Origin: Sphingomonas sp. PP-CE-1A-559
GTDB taxonomy: Bacteria; Pseudomonadota; Alphaproteobacteria; Sphingomonadales; Sphingomonadaceae
Length of the DNA: 64,000 nucleotides
Assembly: GCF_004340965.1 (NCBI RefSeq)
Contig: NZ_SLYA01000002.1
Location: 186,001-250,000 of the forward strand
Direction of reading: 5' to 3'
Part shown: positions 24,368 to 32,359 of the stretch, piece by piece
Layout: every line of letters starts with the position of its first letter
Numbering within the stretch: the first letter of the stretch is position 1
Notes under the pieces: model-generated
Databases searched by the model: none
What the model saw: the letters and a program-made list of their open reading frames with translations, nothing else
What the model was told of the DNA's origin: nothing
Made by a program: the position numbers and the translations under genes

Positions 24368-24532
24368 ATGACCAGACGCCTAGTCCTTACCAACGAAGCC
24401 GCCCGCCACCCGCTGCGCCGTTCGCTGCCGCCGCCGGTGATCGCGAGCGCAAGAAACGACGATCAGGACGTGAAACTGTTCCTGCTCAGTTTCGCCGCGT
24501 TCTTCACGTGCTTTTACAGCTTCATTTTCTGA
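24368..24532 (+). CDS. Small single-pass membrane protein (54 aa)
   Basis: From the ATG at 24368 the frame gives MTRRLVLTNEAARHPLRRSL, a proline-rich turn and a C-terminal hydrophobic helix (KLFLLSFAAFFTCFYSFIF) that would place the C-terminus in or across the inner membrane. The same frame is open to 24296, but that extension reads as non-conserved sequence. Basic N-terminus and apolar C-terminus suggest N-in topology. Function unknown. It converges with the LplT-like gene. Confidence 0.55.
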   Translation: MTRRLVLTNEAARHPLRRSLPPPVIASARNDDQDVKLFLLSFAAFFTCFYSFIF

Positions 24533-24545
24533 GAAAGCCGGGCGT

Positions 24546-24570
24546 AATCCTCCCCTTGGCGGGGAAGGAT
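24546..24570. terminator. Hairpin between convergent small membrane protein gene and LplT-like gene
   Basis: ATCCTCCCC and GGGGAAGGAT pair with small imperfections around TTGGC. It resembles half of a family E repeat and fills the 40-base gap between two convergent genes. Confidence 0.4.
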
Positions 24571-24572
24571 AC

Positions 24573-25898
24573 TTAACCTCGAAGCGTCGGCAAACAGCCG
24601 ATCGCGTCGTCGTCGCAGGCCCGGTGCAGCTTTTGCGCCAGCCACGCCGAGACGAGGCACATCGCCGCCACGAGGAACAGCATGTCCTCCGGCGTCACGC
24701 CCATCGCGGTGATTCCGATCACCAGGATCGAGCCGATCGTCATCGCGCCCGAATTGACGACGTTGTTCGCCGCCACGGTGCGCGCGGTCTGGTCCTTCTC
24801 GACGGTGGTCGTGAGGAACGCGTAGAGCGGCACGACGAACATCCCGCCGGTTATCGCGATCGCCAGCAGCGTCGCCAGCACCGGGATCGCACCCGGCTGA
24901 TGGATGAACCCCGCCCAGTCGTAATAATGTCCCGGAGCCGCGGGCGTCCAGTTGCGTGCCAGGAACGAGAACAGCACGACGAACCCGCCCATCGCGATCA
25001 CCGACGCGGGCGAGAACTTCGCGGAAATCCGCCCGCGTAGCATCGAGTTGATGACCACCGAGCCGATCGCGACCCCGACCGAGAACACCGCGATTACGAA
25101 GCTGGCGACTCGCTCGTCGGCGGTCAGCACGTTCTTGACCAGTGGCGGAAAGACGATGATCAGCACCGCGCCGATCGTCCAGAAGAAGCTGATCGCGACG
25201 ATCGCCAGGAACAGTCGAGGGATGTGCAGCGTCGCGCTGATCAACCGCCACGACGCGGTGAACGGGTTGTAGTCGAGCTTCAACGGCGGGCCTTCGCGCG
25301 GTGCCGGCGGCACCTGGCGGCCGGAGAACCAGCCGATAACCGCGACGATCAACACACTGGCAGCGGCGCCTTCGATCGGTATCCAGCCTGCCGTCACCGT
25401 GCCGAGAAGGATGGCGAGATACGTCCCAGCCTCGACCAGCCCAGTGCCGCCGAGCACGTCGCACGGCTTCAGATGCTGCGGCAGGATCGCGTATTTGATC
25501 GGCCCGAAGAAGGTCGAGTGCACGCCGAGGCACAGCACCGCGCCGAGCATCAGCCCGATTCCTAGCGACGGGTGCCCAGCACGCGCGACCATCAGGCCGG
25601 TCGCACCGAGCAGCATGATGCCGATCTCGACCGTCTTGACGATCCGGATGATCCGCGCCTTGTCTTCGCTGTCCGCCAATTGCCCGGCGAGCGCGGACAG
25701 CAGGAAGAACGGCAGGATGCCGAGTCCCGTCGCCAGCGCGTTGAAATTGGCCTCCATCTTCGGATCGTTGAAAACGGCATAGGTCGCGAACAGGACCATC
25801 GAGGTCTTGAACAGGTTATCGTTGAACGCGCCGAGAAACTGCGTGGTGAACAGGGGCAGGAAGCGACGTTGCTTCAGCAACCCGAGGGCATTGAGCAT
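24573..25898 (-). CDS. MFS transporter, LplT-like (lysophospholipid transporter family)
   Basis: A 12-helix major facilitator protein of 441 residues. The N-terminus MLNALGLLKQRRFLPLFTTQ and then FLGAFNDNLFKTSMVLF is characteristic of LplT-like proteins, which flip lysophospholipids into the cell; in many bacteria this domain is fused to acyltransferases, here it stands alone. Other visible parts are GQLADSEDKARIIRIVKTVE (motif A-like loop) and FFGPIKYAILPQHL. It is divergent from pgsA, a phospholipid synthesis gene, which agrees with a membrane-lipid role. Exact substrate is inferred. Confidence 0.75.
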   Translation of the reverse strand: MLNALGLLKQRRFLPLFTTQFLGAFNDNLFKTSMVLFATYAVFNDPKMEANFNALATGLGILPFFLLSALAGQLADSEDKARIIRIVKTVEIGIMLLGATGLMVARAGHPSLGIGLMLGAVLCLGVHSTFFGPIKYAILPQHLKPCDVLGGTGLVEAGTYLAILLGTVTAGWIPIEGAAASVLIVAVIGWFSGRQVPPAPREGPPLKLDYNPFTASWRLISATLHIPRLFLAIVAISFFWTIGAVLIIVFPPLVKNVLTADERVASFVIAVFSVGVAIGSVVINSMLRGRISAKFSPASVIAMGGFVVLFSFLARNWTPAAPGHYYDWAGFIHQPGAIPVLATLLAIAITGGMFVVPLYAFLTTTVEKDQTARTVAANNVVNSGAMTIGSILVIGITAMGVTPEDMLFLVAAMCLVSAWLAQKLHRACDDDAIGCLPTLRG

Positions 25899-26012
25899 GA
25901 CGGGAAATAGCCCTGATCGTTGCGGTAATATGTCGAACCCTTAGCCGAGCGTCATCCGCACGCCAACGTTAAACCGGTTTCGCCCCGCGACCGACCGGTA
26001 TAGGGGTGGTGG

Positions 26013-26564
26013 GTGCTGAGCTTGCCTAACCTCCTGACATTGTCGCGGATCGTCGCGGTGCCCCTGCTGGTCTGGTTCCTGTGGTGGCCCGACTGGGAGG
26101 CTGGGTACGGCATCGCCTTCGTGCTGTACTGCCTGATGGGCATCACCGATTATTTCGACGGGTATCTCGCGCGGTCGAGCGGTGCGGTGTCGCGATTGGG
26201 GATTTTCCTCGATCCGATCGCGGACAAGATCATGGTCGCGGCGGTGATCCTGATCCTGGTCGGCACGCGCGATATTGCCGGCATCCATGTCATCGCCGCG
26301 TTGGTCATCCTGCTACGCGAGATCGCGGTGTCGGGATTGCGCGAGTTCCTGGCGCAGGTGCAGGTTTCGGTGCCGGTATCGCAGCTCGCCAAGTGGAAGA
26401 CGACGCTGCAGCTCGTGTCGCTCGGCGGGATCATCCTGGGCGGTTCCGTGCCCGAAATGGTCTGGGTCCATACCGTCGGCATCGTCGCGCTGTGGGGCGC
26501 GGCTGTCCTTACGTTGCTGACCGGGTGGGACTATCTCCGCGTCGGCCTGAAGCACATGGACTGA
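26013..26564 (+). CDS. pgsA: CDP-diacylglycerol-glycerol-3-phosphate 3-phosphatidyltransferase
   Basis: Makes phosphatidylglycerol phosphate from CDP-diacylglycerol and glycerol 3-phosphate in the inner membrane. The 183-residue length is usual. The CDP-alcohol phosphatidyltransferase signature is complete: DYFDGYLARSSG followed by SRLGIFLDPIADK (about residues 44-70). Several membrane helices follow. The start is a GTG at 26013 with GGTGG just before; its exact position is less certain. moaD begins 2 bases after the stop codon, so the three genes pgsA-moaD-moaE are probably co-transcribed. Confidence 0.9.
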   Translation: MLSLPNLLTLSRIVAVPLLVWFLWWPDWEAGYGIAFVLYCLMGITDYFDGYLARSSGAVSRLGIFLDPIADKIMVAAVILILVGTRDIAGIHVIAALVILLREIAVSGLREFLAQVQVSVPVSQLAKWKTTLQLVSLGGIILGGSVPEMVWVHTVGIVALWGAAVLTLLTGWDYLRVGLKHMD

Positions 26565-26566
26565 AA

Positions 26567-26824
26567 ATGACGATACGGATGGTGTATTTCGCGTGGGTGC
26601 GCGAGCGTATCGGCACGGGTGAGGAGGCGGTCGAGCCGCCGGCGAGCGTCGTGACGGTGGCGGATCTGGTCGATTGGTTGGCCGAGACCAGCCCGGCGCA
26701 TGCGGGGGCTTTCGAGAACCGATCGCGGTTGCGCGCGGCGGTCGATCAGGACTTCGTGCCGCTCGATACGCCGATCGGTCACGCACAGGAGATCGCCATC
26801 TTCCCACCGGTGACCGGCGGATGA
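26567..26824 (+). CDS. moaD: Molybdopterin synthase small subunit
   Basis: Sulfur carrier of molybdopterin synthase, 85 residues, ubiquitin-like fold. It ends in the required Gly-Gly (FPPVTGG), which becomes a thiocarboxylate that donates sulfur to cyclic pyranopterin monophosphate. The start at 26567 lies 2 bases after the pgsA stop. Its stop overlaps the moaE start (ATGA), ensuring balanced synthesis of the two subunits. Confidence 0.92.
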   Translation: MTIRMVYFAWVRERIGTGEEAVEPPASVVTVADLVDWLAETSPAHAGAFENRSRLRAAVDQDFVPLDTPIGHAQEIAIFPPVTGG

Positions 26825-27270
26825 TCCATATCTCGGTTCAGCAATCGCCGATCGATATCGCCGCCGAGATGACGCGCGCGGAAGTGGCAGGAGCGGGCGC
26901 GGTGGCGACGTTCACCGGGCTGGTGCGTGCTGACGACGGTGTGGGAACGCTTGAGCTAGAACATTATCCCGGCGCGACCGAAGCTACGTTGCTCAAGGTC
27001 GCCGAAGGCGCGATCGAACGCTGGTCGCTGAGTGCCGCTATCATCGTGCACCGCGTCGGGCCGATGCACCCGGGGGAGCGGATCGTATTCGTCGCGGCAA
27101 CGGCGGCGCATCGCGGCGCCGCGCTGGAGGCCTGCGCGTATCTGATCGACCGGCTGAAGACCGACGCGCCGTTCTGGAAGCGCGAGACGCGCGGTATCGA
27201 AGCTAGCTGGGTCGAAGCACGTGATGGCGACCACGCGGCCGCGGCACGCTGGGATATCTCGAAGGGCTAA
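26821..27270 (+). CDS. moaE: Molybdopterin synthase catalytic subunit
   Basis: Large subunit of molybdopterin synthase, 149 residues. Recognisable parts are VATFTGLVRADDGVGTLELE near residue 28, the IVHRVGPMHPGERIVFVAAT strand pair and RLKTDAPFWKRETRG, whose lysines bind the pterin and the MoaD tail in the family. The start at 26821 overlaps the moaD stop. The other molybdenum cofactor genes are not in this window. Confidence 0.93.
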   Translation: MIHISVQQSPIDIAAEMTRAEVAGAGAVATFTGLVRADDGVGTLELEHYPGATEATLLKVAEGAIERWSLSAAIIVHRVGPMHPGERIVFVAATAAHRGAALEACAYLIDRLKTDAPFWKRETRGIEASWVEARDGDHAAAARWDISKG

Positions 27271-27279
27271 CCCAAATAA

Positions 27280-27334
27280 TGTTCTCCCGCGAAGGCGGGA
27301 GCCCAGACTGGATCCCCGCCTTCGCGGGGAAACA
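27280..27334. repeat. Family B inverted repeat, copy 2
   Basis: TGTTCTCCCGCGAAGGCGGG on the left and CCCCGCCTTCGCGGGGAAAC on the right, arms of 27 bases with one base between. It lies between moaE and the convergent fasciclin gene. Confidence 0.8.
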
Positions 27335-27376
27335 AAGTAGTGCGGGCCGCGCTCCCGGATGGGATCGCGGCCCGCA
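27335..27376 (-). terminator. Terminator hairpin of the fasciclin gene
   Basis: TGCGGGCCGCG and CGCGGCCCGCA form a perfect 11-bp stem around a 14-base loop. On the reverse strand it is followed by CTACTTTGTTTC, moderately U-rich, 7 bases after the gene's stop codon. Confidence 0.6.
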
Positions 27377-27382
27377 GTCGCA

Positions 27383-28054
27383 TCAGCCGAGCTTCGGAAC
27401 GCTCATGCCGTTGGTGAGATGAACGACGCCGTTCGTTTCCTTGATGTCCGCCGTATCGACATACGACTTGATACCAGCCGTGTCGGTCAACTCGATGTTT
27501 CCGTTCGGTCCGAGCCCTGCAATCAACGGCTGGCCTGCCAGCGTCGTCAGCGTGGCCTTGCCACCGCCCGCAGTGATCCGCGCCTTCAACTGGTCCGCGG
27601 TCAGCGCACCGGCAACGACGTGATACTTGATGATCGTCGCGAGCGTCGGTGCCGACTCAGGCTTCAACAGCGTGTCGAGCGCACCGGCGGGCAGGCGCGT
27701 GAAGGCCTCGTCGCTGGGTGCGAACAGCGTGTACGGGCCGGGGCCTGCGAGCGTCGCCTGCAACTTCGCGGCGGTCACCAGCTTTGCCAGCGTCGCGCGG
27801 TTCGGCAGCGTCGGCAGTGCGGCCGCAATGGTCGTCGTTGCCGCCGCAGTCGGGGCGACAGGCGCACCGGACTGTTGCGGAGCAACCGCGGTGCCGGGTG
27901 CCGCCGGAGTGGTTGGCGTCGCCGGCATCGCCGTTTGCGGTGCGGCCGGTGCCGCAGTACGCGGCGCGGTTGGCGCTGCCGTCTGGGCAGTCGCACCCGT
28001 GGCAATAAACAGGCTCGTTGCCGCAGCAATCATAAGGTTGGTCTTGACAGTCAT
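27383..28054 (-). CDS. Secreted fasciclin (FAS1) domain protein with Ala/Pro-rich linker
   Basis: A 223-residue exported protein. The ATG at 28054 has GGAG 7 bases upstream; a TTG two codons earlier is rejected. A signal peptide ends near ATA/Q. Residues about 28-80 are a flexible Ala/Pro/Thr linker (TAAPTAPRTAAPAAPQTAMP). The FAS1 domain follows with its two conserved boxes, GPGPYTLFAPSDEAFTRLP and the later NGVVHLTNGMSVPKL. Such domains mediate adhesion or matrix binding. A second FAS1 gene follows upstream on the same strand. Confidence 0.88.
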   Translation of the reverse strand: MTVKTNLMIAAATSLFIATGATAQTAAPTAPRTAAPAAPQTAMPATPTTPAAPGTAVAPQQSGAPVAPTAAATTTIAAALPTLPNRATLAKLVTAAKLQATLAGPGPYTLFAPSDEAFTRLPAGALDTLLKPESAPTLATIIKYHVVAGALTADQLKARITAGGGKATLTTLAGQPLIAGLGPNGNIELTDTAGIKSYVDTADIKETNGVVHLTNGMSVPKLG

Positions 28055-28188
28055 CTGCAACTCCAGAGATTGTGATTGGGACGAATGAAACTCGAACGGT
28101 CCAATTTGGGTATAGAACCAGCGATCTCAAGAATTTCACTGACAGGCCGTAGCATCGGTGCGATGAACCGAGCCTGTCTAACTCATAT

Positions 28189-28821
28189 TTAGCTCAGTTT
28201 AGGGACGATCACGCCATTGACGACGTGAACGACGCCGTTCGACTGGCGGACATCTGCGGTCTCGACATAACTCTTGTTACCGTTGACGTCGGTCAACGCG
28301 ATGACAGCGCCTACCATCGTCGCAGTGATCGGGTCGCCCTCGACCGTGGTCAACGTCGCGGTACCGCCACCGGCGGCGATGCGCTGGCGCAGATCGTCGG
28401 CAGTGATGACGCCCGGCAGGACGTGATACGTCAACACCTTGGTCAACGAGGCCTTGTTCTCGGGCTTTAGCAAGGTGTCGACCATGCCCGGCGCGAGCCG
28501 TCCGAACGCATCGTTGGTCGGGGCGAATACGGTGTAGGGGCCGGGGCCGGACAGCGTGCCGACCAGATCTGCGGCCTTTACCGCGGCAACCAGGGTCGAC
28601 AGGTTCGGTGCAGCCGACGCATTGTCGACGATCGTCCGCGTCGCCATCATCGGCACGCCGCCGACGGTCGGATTGGCGACAGCGGGCGGCCCGTTCGGTA
28701 CTGCCAGTGCGGGATTGGCGGGCGTTGTCGAGGCGCTGGCCACGTCGTCCTTGGATTTGCCGCTACACGCGGCGAGTGCCAGCGCGCTGGTCATCAGCAG
28801 CAGTGGAAGCGTCTTCGACAT
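28189..28821 (-). CDS. FAS1-domain lipoprotein
   Basis: A 210-residue lipoprotein with lipobox ALAAC (Cys19), a short Ala/Pro linker and one FAS1 domain (GPGPYTVFAPTNDAFGRLAP, then NGVVHVVNGVIVPKLS at the C-terminus). It is close in design to the neighbouring FAS1 protein, so the two look like an old tandem duplication in which one copy became membrane-anchored and the other secreted. The start at 28821 was chosen because the signal peptide begins there; the upstream open frame runs into a repeat. Confidence 0.88.
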   Translation of the reverse strand: MSKTLPLLLMTSALALAACSGKSKDDVASASTTPANPALAVPNGPPAVANPTVGGVPMMATRTIVDNASAAPNLSTLVAAVKAADLVGTLSGPGPYTVFAPTNDAFGRLAPGMVDTLLKPENKASLTKVLTYHVLPGVITADDLRQRIAAGGGTATLTTVEGDPITATMVGAVIALTDVNGNKSYVETADVRQSNGVVHVVNGVIVPKLS

Positions 28822-28935
28822 CGTTCGATCTCCAGCGGGAACTGGGAAACATACGATCGAAGGCCGAGTTGGTTGCGCAAGCGTGTCGATCTCGGGATGG
28901 GGTGAATACCGCGCGCGCCCAGACCGCAACGGTCT

Positions 28936-29043
28936 CCCATCCTTGAAAGGGAGGGGCAGGGGGTGGGTCGGCTTCCGCATCTTGGACCGTCGGCGACACA
29001 AGCTGGCCGACCCACCCCCAACCCCTCCCTTTCAGGGATGGGG
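28936..29043. repeat. Family D-like inverted repeat, copy 1
   Basis: Left arm contains TTGAAAGGGAGGGGCAGGGG and right arm the near reverse complement; outer ends (CCCATCC/GGGATGGG) also pair. It lies between the end of oxyR and the promoter region of the lipoprotein gene. Confidence 0.65.
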
Positions 29044-29073
29044 GCAGAAGTGAGCGATGAGAGTAAGTGCGTC

Positions 29074-29976
29074 CTACTGAACGTCGGCCAGCGCCTTTGC
29101 CATCAACCGGAAGTCCTTCTCCCGCGGGCTGGCCCTCCGCCACACCAAGGCAATCTTTCGTACGGCATTCTTCTCGTCGAGCGGCCTCGCGGTGATGTTA
29201 GTGTTGTCGAGGATCCCCGCCTTCAACGCCATTTCCGGCAGCATCGTGATGCCGAGCCCGTTGTCGACCATCTGCACGATCGTGTGCAGCGACGTACCCA
29301 GCATCGTCGCCTCCGCCCGCAGCTCCGGGCGGTTGCACGCGCCGAGCGCATGATCCTTCAGGCAATGCCCGTCCTCCAGCAGCAGCAGTCGCGTCTCGTC
29401 GATCGCCGACGCGGGGATCGCGGGGAGCGCGGTCGGCTCTTCGCCCGACGGATACGCCACGAACAGCCGATCTTCGAACAGCGTCTCCGACGTCACCTCG
29501 CCGCACGCATAGGGGAGTGCCAGCAGCACGCAGTCGGTTCGACCATTGTGCAGTCCCTCGCATGCCGGACCGCTCGGCTCCTCGCGGAGGAACAGCTTCA
29601 GGTCGGGATAATCCTTCCGCAGCCGTGGCAGGATCCTCGGCAGCATGAACGGCGCGATCGTCGGGATGACGCTCATCCGCATGTCGCCCGAAAGCGGTTG
29701 GCCCGCGGCGCGCGCCATGTCGCCCAGTTCCTCCGCCTCGCGCAACACGCGCCGCGCCTTGTCGGCGATCCCGTCGCCCAGTGGCGTGAACCGCACGACT
29801 CGCCGGGTACGCTCGACCAACACCACGCCGATCAGCGTTTCCAGCTCGCGAAGGCCCGCCGACAGCGTCGATTGCGTCACGAAGCACGCCTCCGCGGCGC
29901 GTCCGAAATGGCCGTGGTCCTTCAGCGCAACGAGATATTGCAACTGTTTCAACGTGGGTAGGTAGGTCGCAGCCAT
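29074..29976 (-). CDS. oxyR: OxyR-type LysR regulator of hydrogen peroxide response
   Basis: A 300-residue LysR regulator. The N-terminal helix-turn-helix is in HFGRAAEACFVTQSTLSAGL (about 23-42). The peroxide-sensing pair is Cys205 and Cys214 in EDGHCLKDHALGACN, with the same 9-residue spacing as the disulfide pair of the well-studied E. coli OxyR. It is divergent from ahpC, its typical target, and a palindrome lies 10 bases before its own start. GAGG lies 6 bases before the ATG. Confidence 0.92.
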   Translation of the reverse strand: MAATYLPTLKQLQYLVALKDHGHFGRAAEACFVTQSTLSAGLRELETLIGVVLVERTRRVVRFTPLGDGIADKARRVLREAEELGDMARAAGQPLSGDMRMSVIPTIAPFMLPRILPRLRKDYPDLKLFLREEPSGPACEGLHNGRTDCVLLALPYACGEVTSETLFEDRLFVAYPSGEEPTALPAIPASAIDETRLLLLEDGHCLKDHALGACNRPELRAEATMLGTSLHTIVQMVDNGLGITMLPEMALKAGILDNTNITARPLDEKNAVRKIALVWRRASPREKDFRLMAKALADVQ

Positions 29977-29985
29977 TAATCGCCT

Positions 29986-30010
29986 CTATCGATCATCAGA
30001 TGATAAATAG
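29986..30010. promoter_or_regulatory. Candidate OxyR operator in the oxyR-ahpC intergenic region
   Basis: A 25-bp palindrome centred at 29998: ATCATC-A-GATGAT is perfect, and the outer CTAT and ATAG are also symmetric. It is not the spacing of the E. coli tandem ATAG-N7-CTAT site, so OxyR binding is inferred from position and symmetry. Confidence 0.5.
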
Positions 30011-30123
30011 AGCGTTGGATCGATTACACCAGCCCCCTATACCGCAATGCACAACAACCGAGCGGGCCAACCGCCGCCTTTGAGGATGCCTGGAGTCAAG
30101 TTTATTTCCAGGAGGCTTCCATC

Positions 30124-30669
30124 ATGTTGACCATCGGCGACCAGTTCCCATCGATGACCATTCCCGTCCAGCAGGGCACCGCAGCGCTGCCCGCCGGCGA
30201 GACGCTCGACCTGACGACGGCATATCCCGGCAAGTGGAAGGTGCTGTTCTACTGGCCGAAGGACTTCACGTTCGTGTGCCCGACCGAGATCGTCGGTTAC
30301 AGCGATATCCGCGGCGATTTCGAGGACCGCGACGCCGTACTGATCGGTGCGTCGACCGACACCGCGCACGTCCACCTCGCCTGGCGCAAGTCGGACGCGG
30401 ATCTTGCCGCCGCGGACTTCCCGTGGCTCGCGGACAACGGCGCCAAGCTCGCCGACGCGCTCGGGATCGTCGACAAGAACGAGCATGTGGCGTTCCGTGC
30501 GACCTTCATCATCGATCCGGACAACGTCATCCAGGCGGTCCAGGTCAACGGCCTGAACGTCGGCCGCAACCCCGCCGAGACGCTCCGCGTGCTCGACGCG
30601 CTGCAGACCGACGAGCTCTGCCCGTGCAACTGGAACAAGGGCGACGACGTCCTCCAGCTCGCTGCGTAA
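30124..30669 (+). CDS. ahpC: Alkyl hydroperoxide reductase AhpC-type peroxiredoxin (AhpD-dependent)
   Basis: A thioredoxin-fold peroxidase of 181 residues that reduces peroxides. The peroxidatic cysteine is Cys52 in FTFVCPTEI; the C-terminal DELCPCNW carries Cys166 and Cys168. This C-terminal CxC and the downstream ahpD match the AhpC type recharged by AhpD instead of AhpF. AGGAGG lies 7 bases before the start. It is divergent from oxyR and about 128 bases upstream of ahpD, with a family D repeat between. Confidence 0.93.
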   Translation: MLTIGDQFPSMTIPVQQGTAALPAGETLDLTTAYPGKWKVLFYWPKDFTFVCPTEIVGYSDIRGDFEDRDAVLIGASTDTAHVHLAWRKSDADLAAADFPWLADNGAKLADALGIVDKNEHVAFRATFIIDPDNVIQAVQVNGLNVGRNPAETLRVLDALQTDELCPCNWNKGDDVLQLAA

Positions 30670-30675
30670 GTAAAA

Positions 30676-30783
30676 CTCCCCTCCCGCTTGCGGGAGGGGT
30701 TGGGGGAGGGCGTGTCCACATGGGCCGCCCTCTCTTTTTGTCTCCAGTCCCTCCCCCGACCCCTCCCGCAGGCCGAAGGGGAG
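30676..30783. repeat. Family D inverted repeat, copy 2
   Basis: CTCCCCTCCCGCTTGCGGGA begins a nested hairpin; the right side carries CCCGACCCCTCCCGCAGG. It fills the ahpC-ahpD spacer and should form a stable hairpin in their shared mRNA. Confidence 0.7.
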
Positions 30784-30797
30784 CAGAAGGAATTATC

Positions 30798-31316
30798 ATG
30801 TCGCTCAAGGAATTCGCCGGGACACTCCCGGACTACGCCAAGGACATCCGTCTCAACGTCGGCTCGCTGCTCAACGAGACGCACCTCACCGACCAGCGCA
30901 AATACGGTTTGTTGCTCACCTGCGCACACGGCGCGGGCTACAAGCCGCTGGTCGAAGCCGCCGAGGCCGAATGCGCGCCGAAGCTCTCGCCCGAGGCCGC
31001 GAACGCAGCGCGTGCAGCCGCTGCGGTGATGGCGATGAACAACGTGTATTACCGGTTCACTCATCTCGCCGGAAACCAGGAATACCGCAACATGCCCGCC
31101 AAGCTGCGCATGAACGTGATCGGCCAGCCGGGTATCGACAAGGTAGATTTCGAGCTGTTCAGCCTGGCGGTGTCGGCGATGAACGGCTGCGGCATGTGCA
31201 TCGACAGCCACGAGCAGGTCCTGAAGAAGGCTGGTGTGACCGCGGAGGCGATCCAGACATCGGTGCGGATCGGCGCGGTGATGGCCGCGGTCGCGACGAT
31301 CCACGCGACGTTGTGA
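30798..31316 (+). CDS. ahpD: Alkyl hydroperoxide reductase AhpD
   Basis: A 172-residue helical thiol reductase that regenerates AhpC. The active site is complete: NGCGMCIDSHE with Cys131, Cys134 and His138. The family-typical N-terminus ALPDYAKDIRLNVGSLL is seen here as TLPDYAKDIRLNVGSLLNET. It follows ahpC on the same strand; GAAGGAATT precedes the ATG at 30798. Together with oxyR they form a peroxide-defence unit. Confidence 0.93.
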   Translation: MSLKEFAGTLPDYAKDIRLNVGSLLNETHLTDQRKYGLLLTCAHGAGYKPLVEAAEAECAPKLSPEAANAARAAAAVMAMNNVYYRFTHLAGNQEYRNMPAKLRMNVIGQPGIDKVDFELFSLAVSAMNGCGMCIDSHEQVLKKAGVTAEAIQTSVRIGAVMAAVATIHATL

Positions 31317-31322
31317 AGTAAT

Positions 31323-31424
31323 CCCCCTCCCACTTGTGGGAGGGGTTAGGGGAGGGGCTGGCCTCAAGTACGGCGTCGTATTTGGCACGCCCTCCCCCGA
31401 CCCCTCCCGCAAGCGGGAGGGGAG
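31323..31424. repeat. Family D inverted repeat, copy 3
   Basis: CCCCCTCCCACTTGTGGGAG on the left and CCCTCCCGCAAGCGGGAGGG on the right. It separates ahpD from the convergent permease gene. Confidence 0.7.
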
Positions 31425-31429
31425 TTCGG

Positions 31430-32197
31430 TCAGTGCCAGATCGCGCGATACAGCCCGAACAGACTGGTGATCGTCAGGATCACCCCCACCAGCACCATCA
31501 GCGTCTTCGCCGGCACGCGCTTCGCCAGCATCGCGCCGAACGGTGCCGCCAACACCCCGCCGATCAGCAGACCCACCGTAGCCTGCGTAAACGCCGCCCA
31601 GCCAAGCTGCGTGATGAACGTTGCCGAGATCGTCGCGGTCAGGAAGAACTCGGCCGTGTTGACCGTCCCGATCGTAGTCCGCGGCGACGCGCCCTGCACC
31701 AGCAGGTTCGACGTCACCACCGGCCCCCAGCCGCCACCGCCCGCCGCGTCGAGGAACCCGCCGACCAGCCCGAGCGGCTCGACGATCTTCGGCTCCTTCT
31801 GCTTGGGCGGATAGCGCAAGCCCCGCCACAGCAGATACACGCCGATCGACGTCAGATACGCGAGGATGAACGGTTTTGCCGTGCTCGCATCGATGTTCGA
31901 CAGCACGTACGCGCCCAGCACGCCGCCGATCACGCCCGGGATCATCAGCCGCAGGAACAGTGTCCAGTTGACGTTCTTGTGCAGCACATGGCTGATCCCC
32001 GACACCGCGGTCGTGAAGGTCTCGACGGTATGCACGCCAGCAGACGCCGCGGCCGGCGGCACGCCGACCCACAGCAGCAGCGTGTTCGAAATCACCCCGA
32101 ACGCCATCCCCAGCGCGCCATCGACGATCTGCGCGGCGAACCCGACAAGTATGAAGGGCAGGAGCGTCTCGAAGCTCAAGGTCGTCAGGTCGAACAT
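31430..32197 (-). CDS. TauE/SafE-family sulfite/anion exporter permease
   Basis: A membrane protein of 255 residues with about 8 helices in two halves, each with the family signature: GFAAQIVDGALGMAFGV near the N-terminus and GLVGGFLDAAGGGGWGPVVT in the middle. The family moves sulfite, sulfoacetate or related anions. I start at the ATG at 32197 (MFDLTTLS) with GAGGGG 8 bases upstream. It is divergent from a serine acetyltransferase gene, so both may serve sulfur metabolism; that link is inference. Confidence 0.83.
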   Translation of the reverse strand: MFDLTTLSFETLLPFILVGFAAQIVDGALGMAFGVISNTLLLWVGVPPAAASAGVHTVETFTTAVSGISHVLHKNVNWTLFLRLMIPGVIGGVLGAYVLSNIDASTAKPFILAYLTSIGVYLLWRGLRYPPKQKEPKIVEPLGLVGGFLDAAGGGGWGPVVTSNLLVQGASPRTTIGTVNTAEFFLTATISATFITQLGWAAFTQATVGLLIGGVLAAPFGAMLAKRVPAKTLMVLVGVILTITSLFGLYRAIWH

Positions 32198-32359
32198 CGG
32201 CATCCCCTCAATATTGGGCCCAGATTGCAACGCGCGGGCTTATCCCACAACAAAGATAGGCTTTACCCCGATCCTTATGGCTCGATGCAGCCCTGATGAG
32301 CGGTTCTGGAAATCGGCCGCCCGATACCCTAGATACGGAAATCGCGAAGGGGACTGCGG

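Noticed and set aside
30297..32072. Reverse open frame of 591 codons across ahpC, ahpD and the permease
   Set aside because: It crosses two repeats and three well-supported genes, so it is not a gene.
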